Of a DNA stretch of 64,000 nt, positions 43,892-51,641 are shown piece by piece (within the stretch, counting starts at the first letter, position 1; each line of letters begins with the position of its first letter). The stretch is from Pelagihabitans pacificus (GTDB lineage Bacteria > Bacteroidota > Bacteroidia > Flavobacteriales > Flavobacteriaceae), in contig NZ_VIKU02000002.1 of the NCBI RefSeq assembly GCF_009371985.2, forward strand, positions 496,001-560,000, in the 5' to 3' direction. Below the pieces are notes generated by a model. That model saw only the letters and a program-made list of their open reading frames with translations, was not told where the DNA came from and searched no databases. Position numbers and translations under genes: made by a program.

Positions 43892-45985
43892 ATGAGCAAA
43901 GCCATTTACATTGCCACTACCGAGCCCAATAGCGGCAAATCGATCGTTTCATTGGGACTCATGCAACTCTTATTGGGAAAAACGGCCAAAGTCGGCTATT
44001 TCAGACCAATCATCGACGATTTTAATAATGGGGAAACCGACAATCACATCCGCACAATATTGACCCATTTTGAGCTGGATATGGAATTTGCAGATGCCTA
44101 TGCCTACACCCGTAGTAAGGTGGTGCAAAAAAAGAACGAGGATAAGGACGATGAAATTCTGAGTTACATCATCCAAAAGTACAAAGCTATTGAAGAGCGG
44201 TTCGACTTTGTATTGGTCGAGGGAACCGATTTCTCCGGTGAGGGAGCTATCATCGAATGGGATATCAATGTACTGGTCGCCAAAAACCTAGGTATCCCAG
44301 CTGTGATTATTACGGCTGGCACGGGAAAAACCCTCGAAGAATTGCTCGGAAACCTCTATATGGCCTATGATTCCTTCAAGGAACAAGGGGTTGAAGTGCT
44401 ATTGACGGTGGCCAACAAAGTGCAGCCCGAGAATCAGGAATTGGTGGTTTCCGAACTTCGGAAAACACTTCCCAATAATGTATTGGTAGGATGTATTCCC
44501 TTGAATCCCATGCTCGCGAATCCATCGGTCAAAGAGATTGCAGACAAGCTAGGGGCCGAGGTATTGTTCGGGGAATCGTTCCTGAACAATCAGGCTGGCA
44601 GATTTAGTGTGGGCGCTATGCAGCTACGCAATTACCTTACCCATCTCAAAAAAGATAGTCTGGTTATTACCCCAGGTGACCGAGCAGACATTATTCTAGG
44701 TGCCTTACAGGCCAACCTATCGGCAAATTATCCCAACGTATCGGGCATGATCCTTACCGGCGGATTGGTACCCGAGGAGCCGATTATCAAACTGATCGAG
44801 GGGCTTTCGGATATTGTTCCCATTTTATTGGTGAAAGGGGGAACTTTTTCCGTCACCAATCGAATCGGTGCCATACGGCCCCGTATTTATGCGGAAAATA
44901 TCCAAAAGATTACGACATCGATACAGGATTTCGAGAAGTACATACCCGTCAATGACCTCGCGGAACGGCTCATTACCTTCGAAGCAAAAGGGATTACGCC
45001 CCGAATGTTTCAGTACAATTTGCTCAAACGAGCCAGATCTGCAAAAAAACATATCGTTTTACCAGAGGGAATGGACGAACGAATCCTTATAGCTACAAAA
45101 AAATTAATTGATTCGGAAGCGGTGAGCATTACCTTGCTGGGCGATCAAGAGCAGATTCAAGCCAAGATTGCCGAGTTGGACATCGACCTTAAAACAAGTA
45201 GTATCGATATCGTTGACCCCAAGAAATCTCCCCATTTTATAGACTATGCAACCACCTTGTTTGAATTGCGAAAACATAAAAATGTAAACCTCGCCATGGC
45301 CATGGACCTCATGGAAGATGTTTCCTATTTTGGAACCATGATGGTGTACAAGGGACATGCCGATGGAATGGTGTCCGGTGCCGTACATACCACCCAACAC
45401 ACCATACGACCTGCGCTCCAATTTATTAAGACGCGTCCCGAGGTCTCCATTGTATCCTCCATCTTTTTTATGTGTCTCCCTGATAGGGTAACGGTTTTCG
45501 GTGATTGTGCCATCAATCCGAATCCTACTGCAGAGCAATTATCGGAAATCGCGATATCCTCTGCAGCCACCAGTGCCGCTTTTGGCATCGAGCCCCGTAT
45601 CGCCATGTTGTCGTACTCTTCCGGTGCGTCCGGAGTGGGCGAGGATGTAGACCGCGTACGCCTGGCAACCGAAATAGTCAAACAGAAAAGACCGGACTTA
45701 AAAGTAGAGGGACCCATTCAATATGATGCCGCCGTCGATAGTAAGGTCGGTAAAAGCAAGTTGCCCGACTCCGAAGTGGCCGGGCAGGCGACCGTATTTA
45801 TTTTTCCCGATTTAAATACGGGTAACAACACCTATAAAGCGGTACAACGGGAAACAGGTGCCCTAGCCATTGGACCCATGCTGCAGGGACTTAAAAAACC
45901 GGTAAACGACCTGAGCCGGGGGTGTACCGTGGACGATATTTTCAACACGGTCATAATTACCGCGATACAGGCCGAGGGAATCTAA
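43892..45985 (+). CDS. pta: Phosphate acetyltransferase (long form)
   Basis: A 697-residue enzyme with the long-form layout: N-terminal P-loop-like domain (EPNSGKSIVSLGL, residues 10-22), a central DRTGG domain, and a C-terminal phosphotransacetylase domain (from about 375; VLPEGMDERIL, DGMVSGAVHTTQHTIRPALQ, SSGASGVGEDVDRVR). It interconverts acetyl-CoA and acetyl phosphate. With ackA, 12 bp downstream, it forms the acetate fermentation/ATP-yielding pathway. Its own promoter is unclear (TAGCTTTT at 43880-43887 is a candidate). Confidence 0.95.
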   Translation: MSKAIYIATTEPNSGKSIVSLGLMQLLLGKTAKVGYFRPIIDDFNNGETDNHIRTILTHFELDMEFADAYAYTRSKVVQKKNEDKDDEILSYIIQKYKAIEERFDFVLVEGTDFSGEGAIIEWDINVLVAKNLGIPAVIITAGTGKTLEELLGNLYMAYDSFKEQGVEVLLTVANKVQPENQELVVSELRKTLPNNVLVGCIPLNPMLANPSVKEIADKLGAEVLFGESFLNNQAGRFSVGAMQLRNYLTHLKKDSLVITPGDRADIILGALQANLSANYPNVSGMILTGGLVPEEPIIKLIEGLSDIVPILLVKGGTFSVTNRIGAIRPRIYAENIQKITTSIQDFEKYIPVNDLAERLITFEAKGITPRMFQYNLLKRARSAKKHIVLPEGMDERILIATKKLIDSEAVSITLLGDQEQIQAKIAELDIDLKTSSIDIVDPKKSPHFIDYATTLFELRKHKNVNLAMAMDLMEDVSYFGTMMVYKGHADGMVSGAVHTTQHTIRPALQFIKTRPEVSIVSSIFFMCLPDRVTVFGDCAINPNPTAEQLSEIAISSAATSAAFGIEPRIAMLSYSSGASGVGEDVDRVRLATEIVKQKRPDLKVEGPIQYDAAVDSKVGKSKLPDSEVAGQATVFIFPDLNTGNNTYKAVQRETGALAIGPMLQGLKKPVNDLSRGCTVDDIFNTVIITAIQAEGI

Positions 45986-45997
45986 GGAATTAAAACT

Positions 45998-47200
45998 ATG
46001 AACATTCTCATCATCAATAGCGGGAGCTCCTCGATAAAATACCAGTTGTTCGATATGCCTTCAAAACGGGTGATATGTGCTGGAGCTATTGAACGTATCG
46101 GCAGTGATGAAGCTATTTTTAAGTATAAGGCCAAAGACGTTTTTGTCGAAGAAGAACGGAAAATACACACTCATAAACGAGGGCTAGAGGAAATCGCGGA
46201 CATGTTGCGCGATACCCATAAGGGGGTCATAAAAATGGCGGATGAAATCCATGCCGTAGGTCACCGAGTAGTGCATGGTGGCAACCGCTTTTCAGAAACG
46301 ACCTTGATCAATAAGGAAGTTAAGGAAAAAATCAGCGCCTTTTCAACCCTTGCCCCGCTGCACAACCCTGCAAACCTAGAGGGCATCATACTGGCCGAGG
46401 AGATCTTTCCAAAGGCCAGTCAGGTTGCGGTTTTCGATACCGCTTTTCATCAGACGATGCCTAAAAAGGCGAAAAAATATGCGATTCCAACAGCCTTATT
46501 TACCGAACATGGCATACAGGCTTACGGCTTTCACGGTACCAGTCACAAATATGTCTCCGAACGGGCCCTGGAATATCTAAATCAAGACAACCCCAAAATG
46601 ATATCCATTCATCTAGGGAATGGCTGTAGCATGACGGCGATCAAGAATGGAAAAAGCGTTGACCACAGTATGGGTTTTGCACCTTCCAACGGATTGATCA
46701 TGGGCTCCAGAAGTGGGGATATCGATCATTCGATTGTTTTTCATCTGACAGAGCAGCTGGGCTATGGGCAGCACGCGGTAAAGGAAATGCTACTAAAAAA
46801 AAGTGGTTTGTTGGGGCTCACCGGATACAACGACCTGAGAGACATACAGGCAGAGGCTAAAAAGGGAAATGCCGATTGTTCACTGGCCCTGGAAATGAGT
46901 GCCTACCGAATTAAGAAGTATATCGGTGCCTATACCGCCGCAATGAATGGACTCCATGCCATACTTTTCACTGCGGGAATTGGTGAGAATTCGAGCATCC
47001 TGAGAAAAATGGTCTGCCAGGAAATGACGTATTTCGGTATTGAACTGGACGACTTCAAAAATGAATCGGGATCAAGTGGCATTCGGGAAATAAACACTGC
47101 TTCATCCAGGGTAAAAATCCTCGTGGTGCCGACTAACGAGGAGCTGGAAATCGCACAGCAAACATTTGCACTTTGCGGGAAGCTAGGTAAAGGCTTTTAA
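45998..47200 (+). CDS. ackA: Acetate kinase
   Basis: A 400-residue ASKHA-fold kinase: INSGSSSIKYQLF at the N-terminus, GHRVVHGG, GFHGTSHKYVS and GNGCSMTAIKNGKS. It converts acetyl phosphate and ADP to acetate and ATP, so pta-ackA supplies ATP by substrate-level phosphorylation when respiration is limited. Acetyl phosphate could also phosphorylate response regulators such as the nearby REC-CRP protein; that is speculation. Ends 25 bp from a convergent lipoprotein gene. Confidence 0.96.
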   Translation: MNILIINSGSSSIKYQLFDMPSKRVICAGAIERIGSDEAIFKYKAKDVFVEEERKIHTHKRGLEEIADMLRDTHKGVIKMADEIHAVGHRVVHGGNRFSETTLINKEVKEKISAFSTLAPLHNPANLEGIILAEEIFPKASQVAVFDTAFHQTMPKKAKKYAIPTALFTEHGIQAYGFHGTSHKYVSERALEYLNQDNPKMISIHLGNGCSMTAIKNGKSVDHSMGFAPSNGLIMGSRSGDIDHSIVFHLTEQLGYGQHAVKEMLLKKSGLLGLTGYNDLRDIQAEAKKGNADCSLALEMSAYRIKKYIGAYTAAMNGLHAILFTAGIGENSSILRKMVCQEMTYFGIELDDFKNESGSSGIREINTASSRVKILVVPTNEELEIAQQTFALCGKLGKGF

Positions 47201-47225
47201 ACCCGTCTTGTGTTAATAATCGGAT

Positions 47226-47711
47226 TCACCGTTGCCCTTCCTCCTGCGACTCCATTAGTCCAGGATGGTATTTCTTCAAAAATGCGTTTCTCAACGAGTC
47301 CATTTGTTTGATGATGCCTTCCATATCGGAATGATGCCGTTCCCAATTTTTGAAGAAATAGTCTTCCTCGAAAAAATCCTTCATGAACAGGGAATCCTTT
47401 CTTGGAAAAGAAGGAAAAAAACCGTTCCGCGAAAGCGGTGCCTCCTGATCGAAATAACTTCGAAAAGAATCCATGATACTGTCCAAATTTATCTTGAGCG
47501 ATTCCCCATTAGGGTTTGAATAGGAATAGGAATAAATCGAATCGTACCGAATCAGGTTCCCGAATTCGTCATACTCTTTTTTCACCTCCCATTGCCCCTC
47601 GGGTATTTCGGTGGAGTCCTTTTTTACCTCGGCCTTTTCCAATTCGCTTTCTTCTTGCCCTTTACAACCGGCAAAAAGCAAAATCAACACCATAAACATT
47701 ATTCTCTTCAT
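47226..47711 (-). CDS. Hypothetical lipoprotein
   Basis: A 161-residue protein with lipobox LFAGC (Cys16). The mature part is very charged (about one third Asp/Glu/Lys/Arg), with KKEYDEFGNLIRYDSIYSYSYS near the N-terminus and a probable helix toward the C-terminus. No domain recognised. It follows the gene at 47741-48136 by 29 bp and is probably expressed from the regulated promoter upstream of that gene. Confidence 0.7.
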   Translation of the reverse strand: MKRIMFMVLILLFAGCKGQEESELEKAEVKKDSTEIPEGQWEVKKEYDEFGNLIRYDSIYSYSYSNPNGESLKINLDSIMDSFRSYFDQEAPLSRNGFFPSFPRKDSLFMKDFFEEDYFFKNWERHHSDMEGIIKQMDSLRNAFLKKYHPGLMESQEEGQR

Positions 47712-47740
47712 GATTGTTATGATTTAAAAGGATACATATT

Positions 47741-48136
47741 TCAATCATTGCTCCGGCGTACACCACGATTGCTACGACCTCTATTCGCATTGTGCTCTTC
47801 ATGGTAGCGTCGAATATTGTCATCGTTGTAATTTCGAATGCGCTCATAGCGCGACCTTCTCAAGTCGATATTGCGATACCGTGTCGGCAATACCTTTCTA
47901 CGTACCCAGACCCCGGCATCTAGATAAACGTACGTGCGTGACGACAAGTCGTAGTAAAAACTGAACTCGGGAAAATAGACATAGCGTACCAGTTCGAGTC
48001 TGTTGGGATAAAACCAAGGAGGAGGGGGATCGGCCACCCTGGTGGTAAGCACCACCGGACCACAGCTTGCCAAGAGTAAAAACAGCACATAAACAAAAAA
48101 TAACAATAACGACCGGTAACAAGCTCTATATTCCAT
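47741..48136 (-). CDS. Hypothetical lipoprotein with Arg-rich C-terminus
   Basis: A 131-residue protein with lipobox LLASC (Cys25), an aromatic-rich middle (WFYPNRLELVRYVYFPEF, TYVYLDAGVWVRRKVLP) and a C-terminal Arg/Asn tail. The YVYLDAGVW pattern is found in small Bacteroidota envelope proteins of unknown function. Shares one regulator site with the divergent gene at 48270; predicted leader about 16 nt. Confidence 0.72.
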   Translation of the reverse strand: MEYRACYRSLLLFFVYVLFLLLASCGPVVLTTRVADPPPPWFYPNRLELVRYVYFPEFSFYYDLSSRTYVYLDAGVWVRRKVLPTRYRNIDLRRSRYERIRNYNDDNIRRYHEEHNANRGRSNRGVRRSND

Positions 48137-48186
48137 TTTCGAGGGTTTGATACTACAAAATAAATGGAGCAGGTTTGTTTTCGAAA

Positions 48187-48198
48187 TGACCTACATCA
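48187..48198. promoter_or_regulatory. CRP/FNR-like site serving two divergent promoters
   Basis: TGACCTACATCA lies 23 bp from a perfect octamer TAATTTTG on the plus strand (48222-48229) and also 23 bp from TTATTTTG on the minus strand (48163-48156, one mismatch). One palindromic site may activate both directions. Confidence 0.82.
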
Positions 48199-48269
48199 TT
48201 TTCAAACCGCTCTGTATCAAATAATTTTGAATATCATATTCATACGACATACAAACAAATACACAGGCC

Positions 48270-48656
48270 ATGGAAAAAGAGATCATATACGATTCAAACC
48301 TACATTTTGAACATATTCATTGGAAATCCGAACTCGCTTTTTGGAAAGACGAACTCAGGTCTTTCAATAACAGATTAAGTGAATTGGTAACCCGTTGGAC
48401 CAAACAGGAGGTATTGAAACAACTGGAGCATTTCCAGAACGAGTTCATATTACATGGTGGAATCATCGACGATTTACTGGAAACCATCGAAGAGCACGAA
48501 ACAAGCATTGAGGGCCATAGCAAGATGGGGCGGGAAGCGATGGATATAGCGCTCGTAAAAAAACATATGGAATTCAGGGATCAAATGGAGACGCAGCGCC
48601 AGATTTATGCCGATTTAAAAAAAGAGTTCTTTCAATTTTTGACCAAGTATATGTAG
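48270..48656 (+). CDS. Hypothetical helical protein, HWKS family copy 2
   Basis: A 128-residue charged helical protein, paralogue of the protein at 32974-33423: both carry HWKS(D/E)L-x-F-(W/Y)-K-D-(D/E)-L-R near the N-terminus followed by a long amphipathic helix and W-x-T-K-(K/Q)-E. No known domain recognised. Regulated promoter with perfect octamer; predicted leader about 37 nt. The BON gene 130 bp downstream could be part of the same transcript. Confidence 0.75.
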   Translation: MEKEIIYDSNLHFEHIHWKSELAFWKDELRSFNNRLSELVTRWTKQEVLKQLEHFQNEFILHGGIIDDLLETIEEHETSIEGHSKMGREAMDIALVKKHMEFRDQMETQRQIYADLKKEFFQFLTKYM

Positions 48657-48786
48657 GGTTACCAAAGACTCCGATTACCTCCTCCGACTATGATACCCGA
48701 ACCTTATATGAATTTGGTCAATCCCCTATCATTGTTTGGCGTGCATTTCACTCCCATGTAACTATCTTTAAGAATACTTGAACGCA

Positions 48787-49458
48787 ATGAAAACAGATGC
48801 AGAAATCAGAAGACATATCCTGGACGAATTAGCTTGGTTACCGGGTGTTGATGAATCCCATATCGGCGTCACAGTCGAAGACGGTATCGTAACCCTGAGC
48901 GGAACGGTAGATGAACACAGTAAAAAAGTCGCGGCCCATGAAGCGGTAAAGTGTGTGGCCGGTGTGAAAGCCGTAGCCGAAGATATCGAGATTGTACACG
49001 GTGAAGATTATTCGAAGACCGATAATGAAATCGCAAAGGCGGCAGTCAGCGCGTTGGAATGGAACGCCTCGGTACCCAAGGAAAAAGTAATGGTATTGGT
49101 AGAGGATGGCTATATCTATCTTACAGGAAACGTGCCATGGGAGTATCAAAAAAAAGCCGCCCAACGTACGGTGGAAAACCTCCGTGGGGTAAGGGGAGTA
49201 ATCAATACGATTGAAATTATCCCTACGGCAGAGCCGAGCGATGTTGAAAATGAAATAAAAAGAGCGCTGGAACGTTCGGCCAATCTGGAGGAAAAGGGTA
49301 TCAGGGTGCAAGTAGACGGACGCACTGTGCAACTCAAAGGCAGGGTACATTCCTTAAAGGAAAGGGAGTTGGCGGAAAAAGCCGCTTACAAGGCGCCGGG
49401 CGTACAAAAAGTTCAAAACGATATTGTAGTTCAAATCCATCCTGCATACTCTACCTGA
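48787..49458 (+). CDS. Triple BON-domain protein
   Basis: About 223 residues composed of three consecutive BON domains (about 5-72, 78-145, 150-217), each with V-x-V-x-(D/E)-G-x-(V/I)-x-L-x-G followed by A-x-x-V-x-G-V-x-x-V-x-(N/D). BON domains bind membranes or lipids; OsmY-like proteins protect the periplasm under stress. No signal peptide is seen, so this one may be cytoplasmic. Start taken at ATG 48787; the frame extends to a TTG at 48778. Confidence 0.88.
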   Translation: MKTDAEIRRHILDELAWLPGVDESHIGVTVEDGIVTLSGTVDEHSKKVAAHEAVKCVAGVKAVAEDIEIVHGEDYSKTDNEIAKAAVSALEWNASVPKEKVMVLVEDGYIYLTGNVPWEYQKKAAQRTVENLRGVRGVINTIEIIPTAEPSDVENEIKRALERSANLEEKGIRVQVDGRTVQLKGRVHSLKERELAEKAAYKAPGVQKVQNDIVVQIHPAYST

Positions 49459-49520
49459 CGGCTCTAACCTAAAAAATACTTCATCCCAATATCGACCGGG
49501 CCCTTACACCTGGAACCGTA

Positions 49521-49532
49521 TGATATAAATCA
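49521..49532 (+). promoter_or_regulatory. CRP/FNR-like site for the YtxH/holin-like operon
   Basis: TGATATAAATCA, 23 bp upstream of the perfect octamer TACATTTG (49556-49563). Predicted leader about 37 nt. Confidence 0.85.
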
Positions 49533-49603
49533 TTTCAATTCGATCGTCTTTGATTTACATTTGATACAGAGTATTAAAGATTCGTTAACTTAAAATCATC
49601 ATC

Positions 49604-49933
49604 ATGACAAACGATAGTGGAAATGTAGTTTTTGCCTTGTTAACAGGGGCGGCGTTAGGAGCCGCGTTCGGTGTATTATTTGCACCGGACAAGGGTTCGG
49701 AGACCAGGGAAAAAATTAGAACCAAAGCAGTCGATGCCAAGAACGACCTCACCGATAAGGTCACGCATGCGAAAGAGGAACTGAGCAAGACCATAAAGGA
49801 TAAGAAAGAAGAGTTCGATCACAAACTGGAAGAAACCCTCAGCCACATGAGCTATAAGGCCGATGACATCATCGCTACCTTGGAACGCAAATTGGAGGAA
49901 TTAAAAAAGAAAAACGCCCAACTTCAGAAATAG
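49604..49933 (+). CDS. YtxH domain general-stress protein
   Basis: A 109-residue protein: one glycine-rich membrane segment (ALLTGAALGAAFGVLFAPDKG) followed by a long Lys/Glu helix, the YtxH layout. B. subtilis YtxH is a SigB general-stress protein. The GVLFAPDKGSETREK stretch is the family signature. It is the first gene of a three-gene operon with a holin-like protein and a small basic protein. Confidence 0.87.
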   Translation: MTNDSGNVVFALLTGAALGAAFGVLFAPDKGSETREKIRTKAVDAKNDLTDKVTHAKEELSKTIKDKKEEFDHKLEETLSHMSYKADDIIATLERKLEELKKKNAQLQK

Positions 49934-49939
49934 CGGCCC

Positions 49940-50281
49940 ATGGCTTATGATGAACTAAAAAGAGACCTCACGGAGGCAGATGCCGATGTGAGGTCCTATC
50001 TCGAACACAGTGAAGAGTATTTTAAACTCAAGGTTTTCAAGGTGCTCATGGGGTCGGTCACTGCAGCCGCCAAAGCCTTATTGGTAGGAGCCGCAACGCT
50101 GGTGGCGCTGCTCATGCTATCCTTTGCAGCCTCCTATGCCTTTGGATTGGTCCTGGGCAGTAATTATCAGGGATTTTTGATCGTTGGCCTTTTTTATGTA
50201 CTGGTCGCCATCCTATGTTACCTATTTCGAGATAAATTGGACACACCTTTGCTACGTAAGTTTTCCGACTATTTTTTTTGA
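49940..50281 (+). CDS. Holin-superfamily-like membrane protein (YqjE type)
   Basis: A 113-residue protein with two membrane segments (about 52-75 and 83-102) preceded by a helical N-terminus (YDELKRDLTEADADVRSYLE). This matches the phage holin-like/YqjE proteins regularly found beside YtxH- or YqjD-type stress proteins, not phage lysis genes. Six bp after the YtxH gene. Function unknown. Confidence 0.78.
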   Translation: MAYDELKRDLTEADADVRSYLEHSEEYFKLKVFKVLMGSVTAAAKALLVGAATLVALLMLSFAASYAFGLVLGSNYQGFLIVGLFYVLVAILCYLFRDKLDTPLLRKFSDYFF

Positions 50282-50290
50282 AACACCATC

Positions 50291-50566
50291 ATGAAGCGAT
50301 ATAGTTCTTTTGAAGAGGTCGACACCCGTTTACGAGTTTTGGAACTCCAACGGGAAATCGATAAGGAAAATCTAAAACTCAATCTGAACAGTGCCAGGAC
50401 AAATCTCTTGCCCTCGCAGCTCAGGAGCGGATTAGGCCTAAACGACACGCTTAAAAAATTGGCGCTTACCTTTGTACTGAAAAAGGTGTTAAAACGGTAT
50501 AAGGATCGCAGGGATGAGCGCCTTTTGGAACAAAGACGTGAAACAATTGCCGAACAGACAACCTAA
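50291..50566 (+). CDS. Small basic hypothetical protein
   Basis: A 91-residue helical protein, rich in Arg/Lys/Glu/Leu (VDTRLRVLELQREIDKENLK; basic RYKDRRDERL towards the C-terminus). It occupies the position of YqjK-like proteins after YtxH and YqjE-type genes. Starts 9 bp after the preceding gene and ends 4 bp from the convergent regulator gene. Confidence 0.68.
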   Translation: MKRYSSFEEVDTRLRVLELQREIDKENLKLNLNSARTNLLPSQLRSGLGLNDTLKKLALTFVLKKVLKRYKDRRDERLLEQRRETIAEQTT

Positions 50567-50570
50567 AAAA

Positions 50571-51641
50571 CTACCTAAAATCCGCCACACGTTTTAGTTC
50601 TTCCTTGTTCAACAAAACAATCCTCCTACCTTGATCGGTGGTAATAAGACCTTCCTCCTTGAAATCGGATAAGGTTCGTATCGCGGTCTCGGTCGCTGTA
50701 CCTATCATTCCCGCAAAATCTTCCCGGGGAATCCCCACACCTCCGTTCACCTTATCCATGATAATTCCTTTTTGGTACAACTCCAATAAGGCCTTGGCGG
50801 CACGTTGTCGTACGGATGCATAAGCCATATCCACCAAATGCTCCTGAACATCGATCAGGTTATTGGATACCATTCCTATGAACTTTTGGGAGACCAGGTG
50901 ATTGCCGTACAACAACTTGGTGAAATCATCCTTTGGTATGGCGCATACCTCGGCGTCCTCCATGACCGTTGCCGTTTCGATATAGGTTCCTGATTTATTC
51001 AGAAGGGATAACTGCCCCACAAAATCACCGGCTTTATAAATGCCGGTCACGAATTCTTTCCCCGACTCGGTCCCTTTATAGGTTTTGATGGTTCCACTCT
51101 CTATGAAATAGAGGGAATGTGCGCCGTCTCCCTCCCAATAAAGAAATTCCCCTTTTTCGAGCTCCTTTGGACGATATTCTTTCGAAAGCTCCTCCAAATC
51201 CATGTACTGGGATGCTTCTTCCAGAAAAGTATTAAGGCCTTTAATATTTTTGGCGATTTCTTTCTTGAGGAAATTGTTCTTTTGAAGGCGGCAGTCGATC
51301 GCTTCCAAAAGTTCCCTTTCTTCAAAGGGTTTCGTCAGGTAATCATCCGCACCCATATTCATCCCGAGACGCATGTCGGCCCTCGCTGTCTTTGCAGTTA
51401 GGAAAATGAAAGGAACACTGGCTGTAGCACTATTTTTCCCTAGTTGCTCGAGTACCTCGTATCCATCCATTTCAGGCATCATGATATCGCATACCACGAT
51501 GTCAGGTATAAATTGTTTGGCTTTTTCCACTCCTTTTAGGCCATTTTCGGCTGTGGCCACTTGGTAGTTTGCGAGTTGCAAAATCTCCGCCGTGTTTTCA
51601 CGTACGTCTTGGTTATCCTCAATGAGTAGTACTTTTTTCAT
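50571..51641 (-). CDS. Response regulator fused to a CRP/FNR-type DNA-binding domain
   Basis: A 356-residue regulator: receiver domain (1-120; Glu8-Asp9, phosphoacceptor Asp52, Thr82, Lys104), linker helix, cNMP-binding-type beta-roll (about 155-265) and winged-helix HTH (about 275-350). The beta-roll segment GQLSLLNKSGTYIETATV lacks the Arg that holds the cAMP phosphate in CRP, and there are no FNR-type cluster cysteines, so control is probably by phosphorylation. In the recognition helix Glu318 and Arg322 match CRP Glu181/Arg185, while CRP Arg180 is Thr, predicting TGA...TCA rather than TGTGA sites. It overlaps the LOV kinase by 4 bp; the likely regulator of the composite promoters. Confidence 0.9.
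   Translation of the reverse strand: MKKVLLIEDNQDVRENTAEILQLANYQVATAENGLKGVEKAKQFIPDIVVCDIMMPEMDGYEVLEQLGKNSATASVPFIFLTAKTARADMRLGMNMGADDYLTKPFEERELLEAIDCRLQKNNFLKKEIAKNIKGLNTFLEEASQYMDLEELSKEYRPKELEKGEFLYWEGDGAHSLYFIESGTIKTYKGTESGKEFVTGIYKAGDFVGQLSLLNKSGTYIETATVMEDAEVCAIPKDDFTKLLYGNHLVSQKFIGMVSNNLIDVQEHLVDMAYASVRQRAAKALLELYQKGIIMDKVNGGVGIPREDFAGMIGTATETAIRTLSDFKEEGLITTDQGRRIVLLNKEELKRVADFR

Noticed and set aside
48709-48720. TGAATTTGGTCA ahead of the BON gene
   Set aside because: One half-site is off and no acceptable octamer lies 23 bp away, so it does not follow the rule; the BON gene may be read from 48270.
49940-50281. Holin-like gene as a sign of prophage
   Set aside because: No other phage genes nearby; YtxH/YqjE-type neighbours indicate the housekeeping stress family.
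50571-51641. Interpretation of the regulator as a cAMP receptor or an iron-sulfur FNR
   Set aside because: The phosphate-binding Arg of CRP and the cluster cysteines of FNR are missing, while a complete receiver domain is present.
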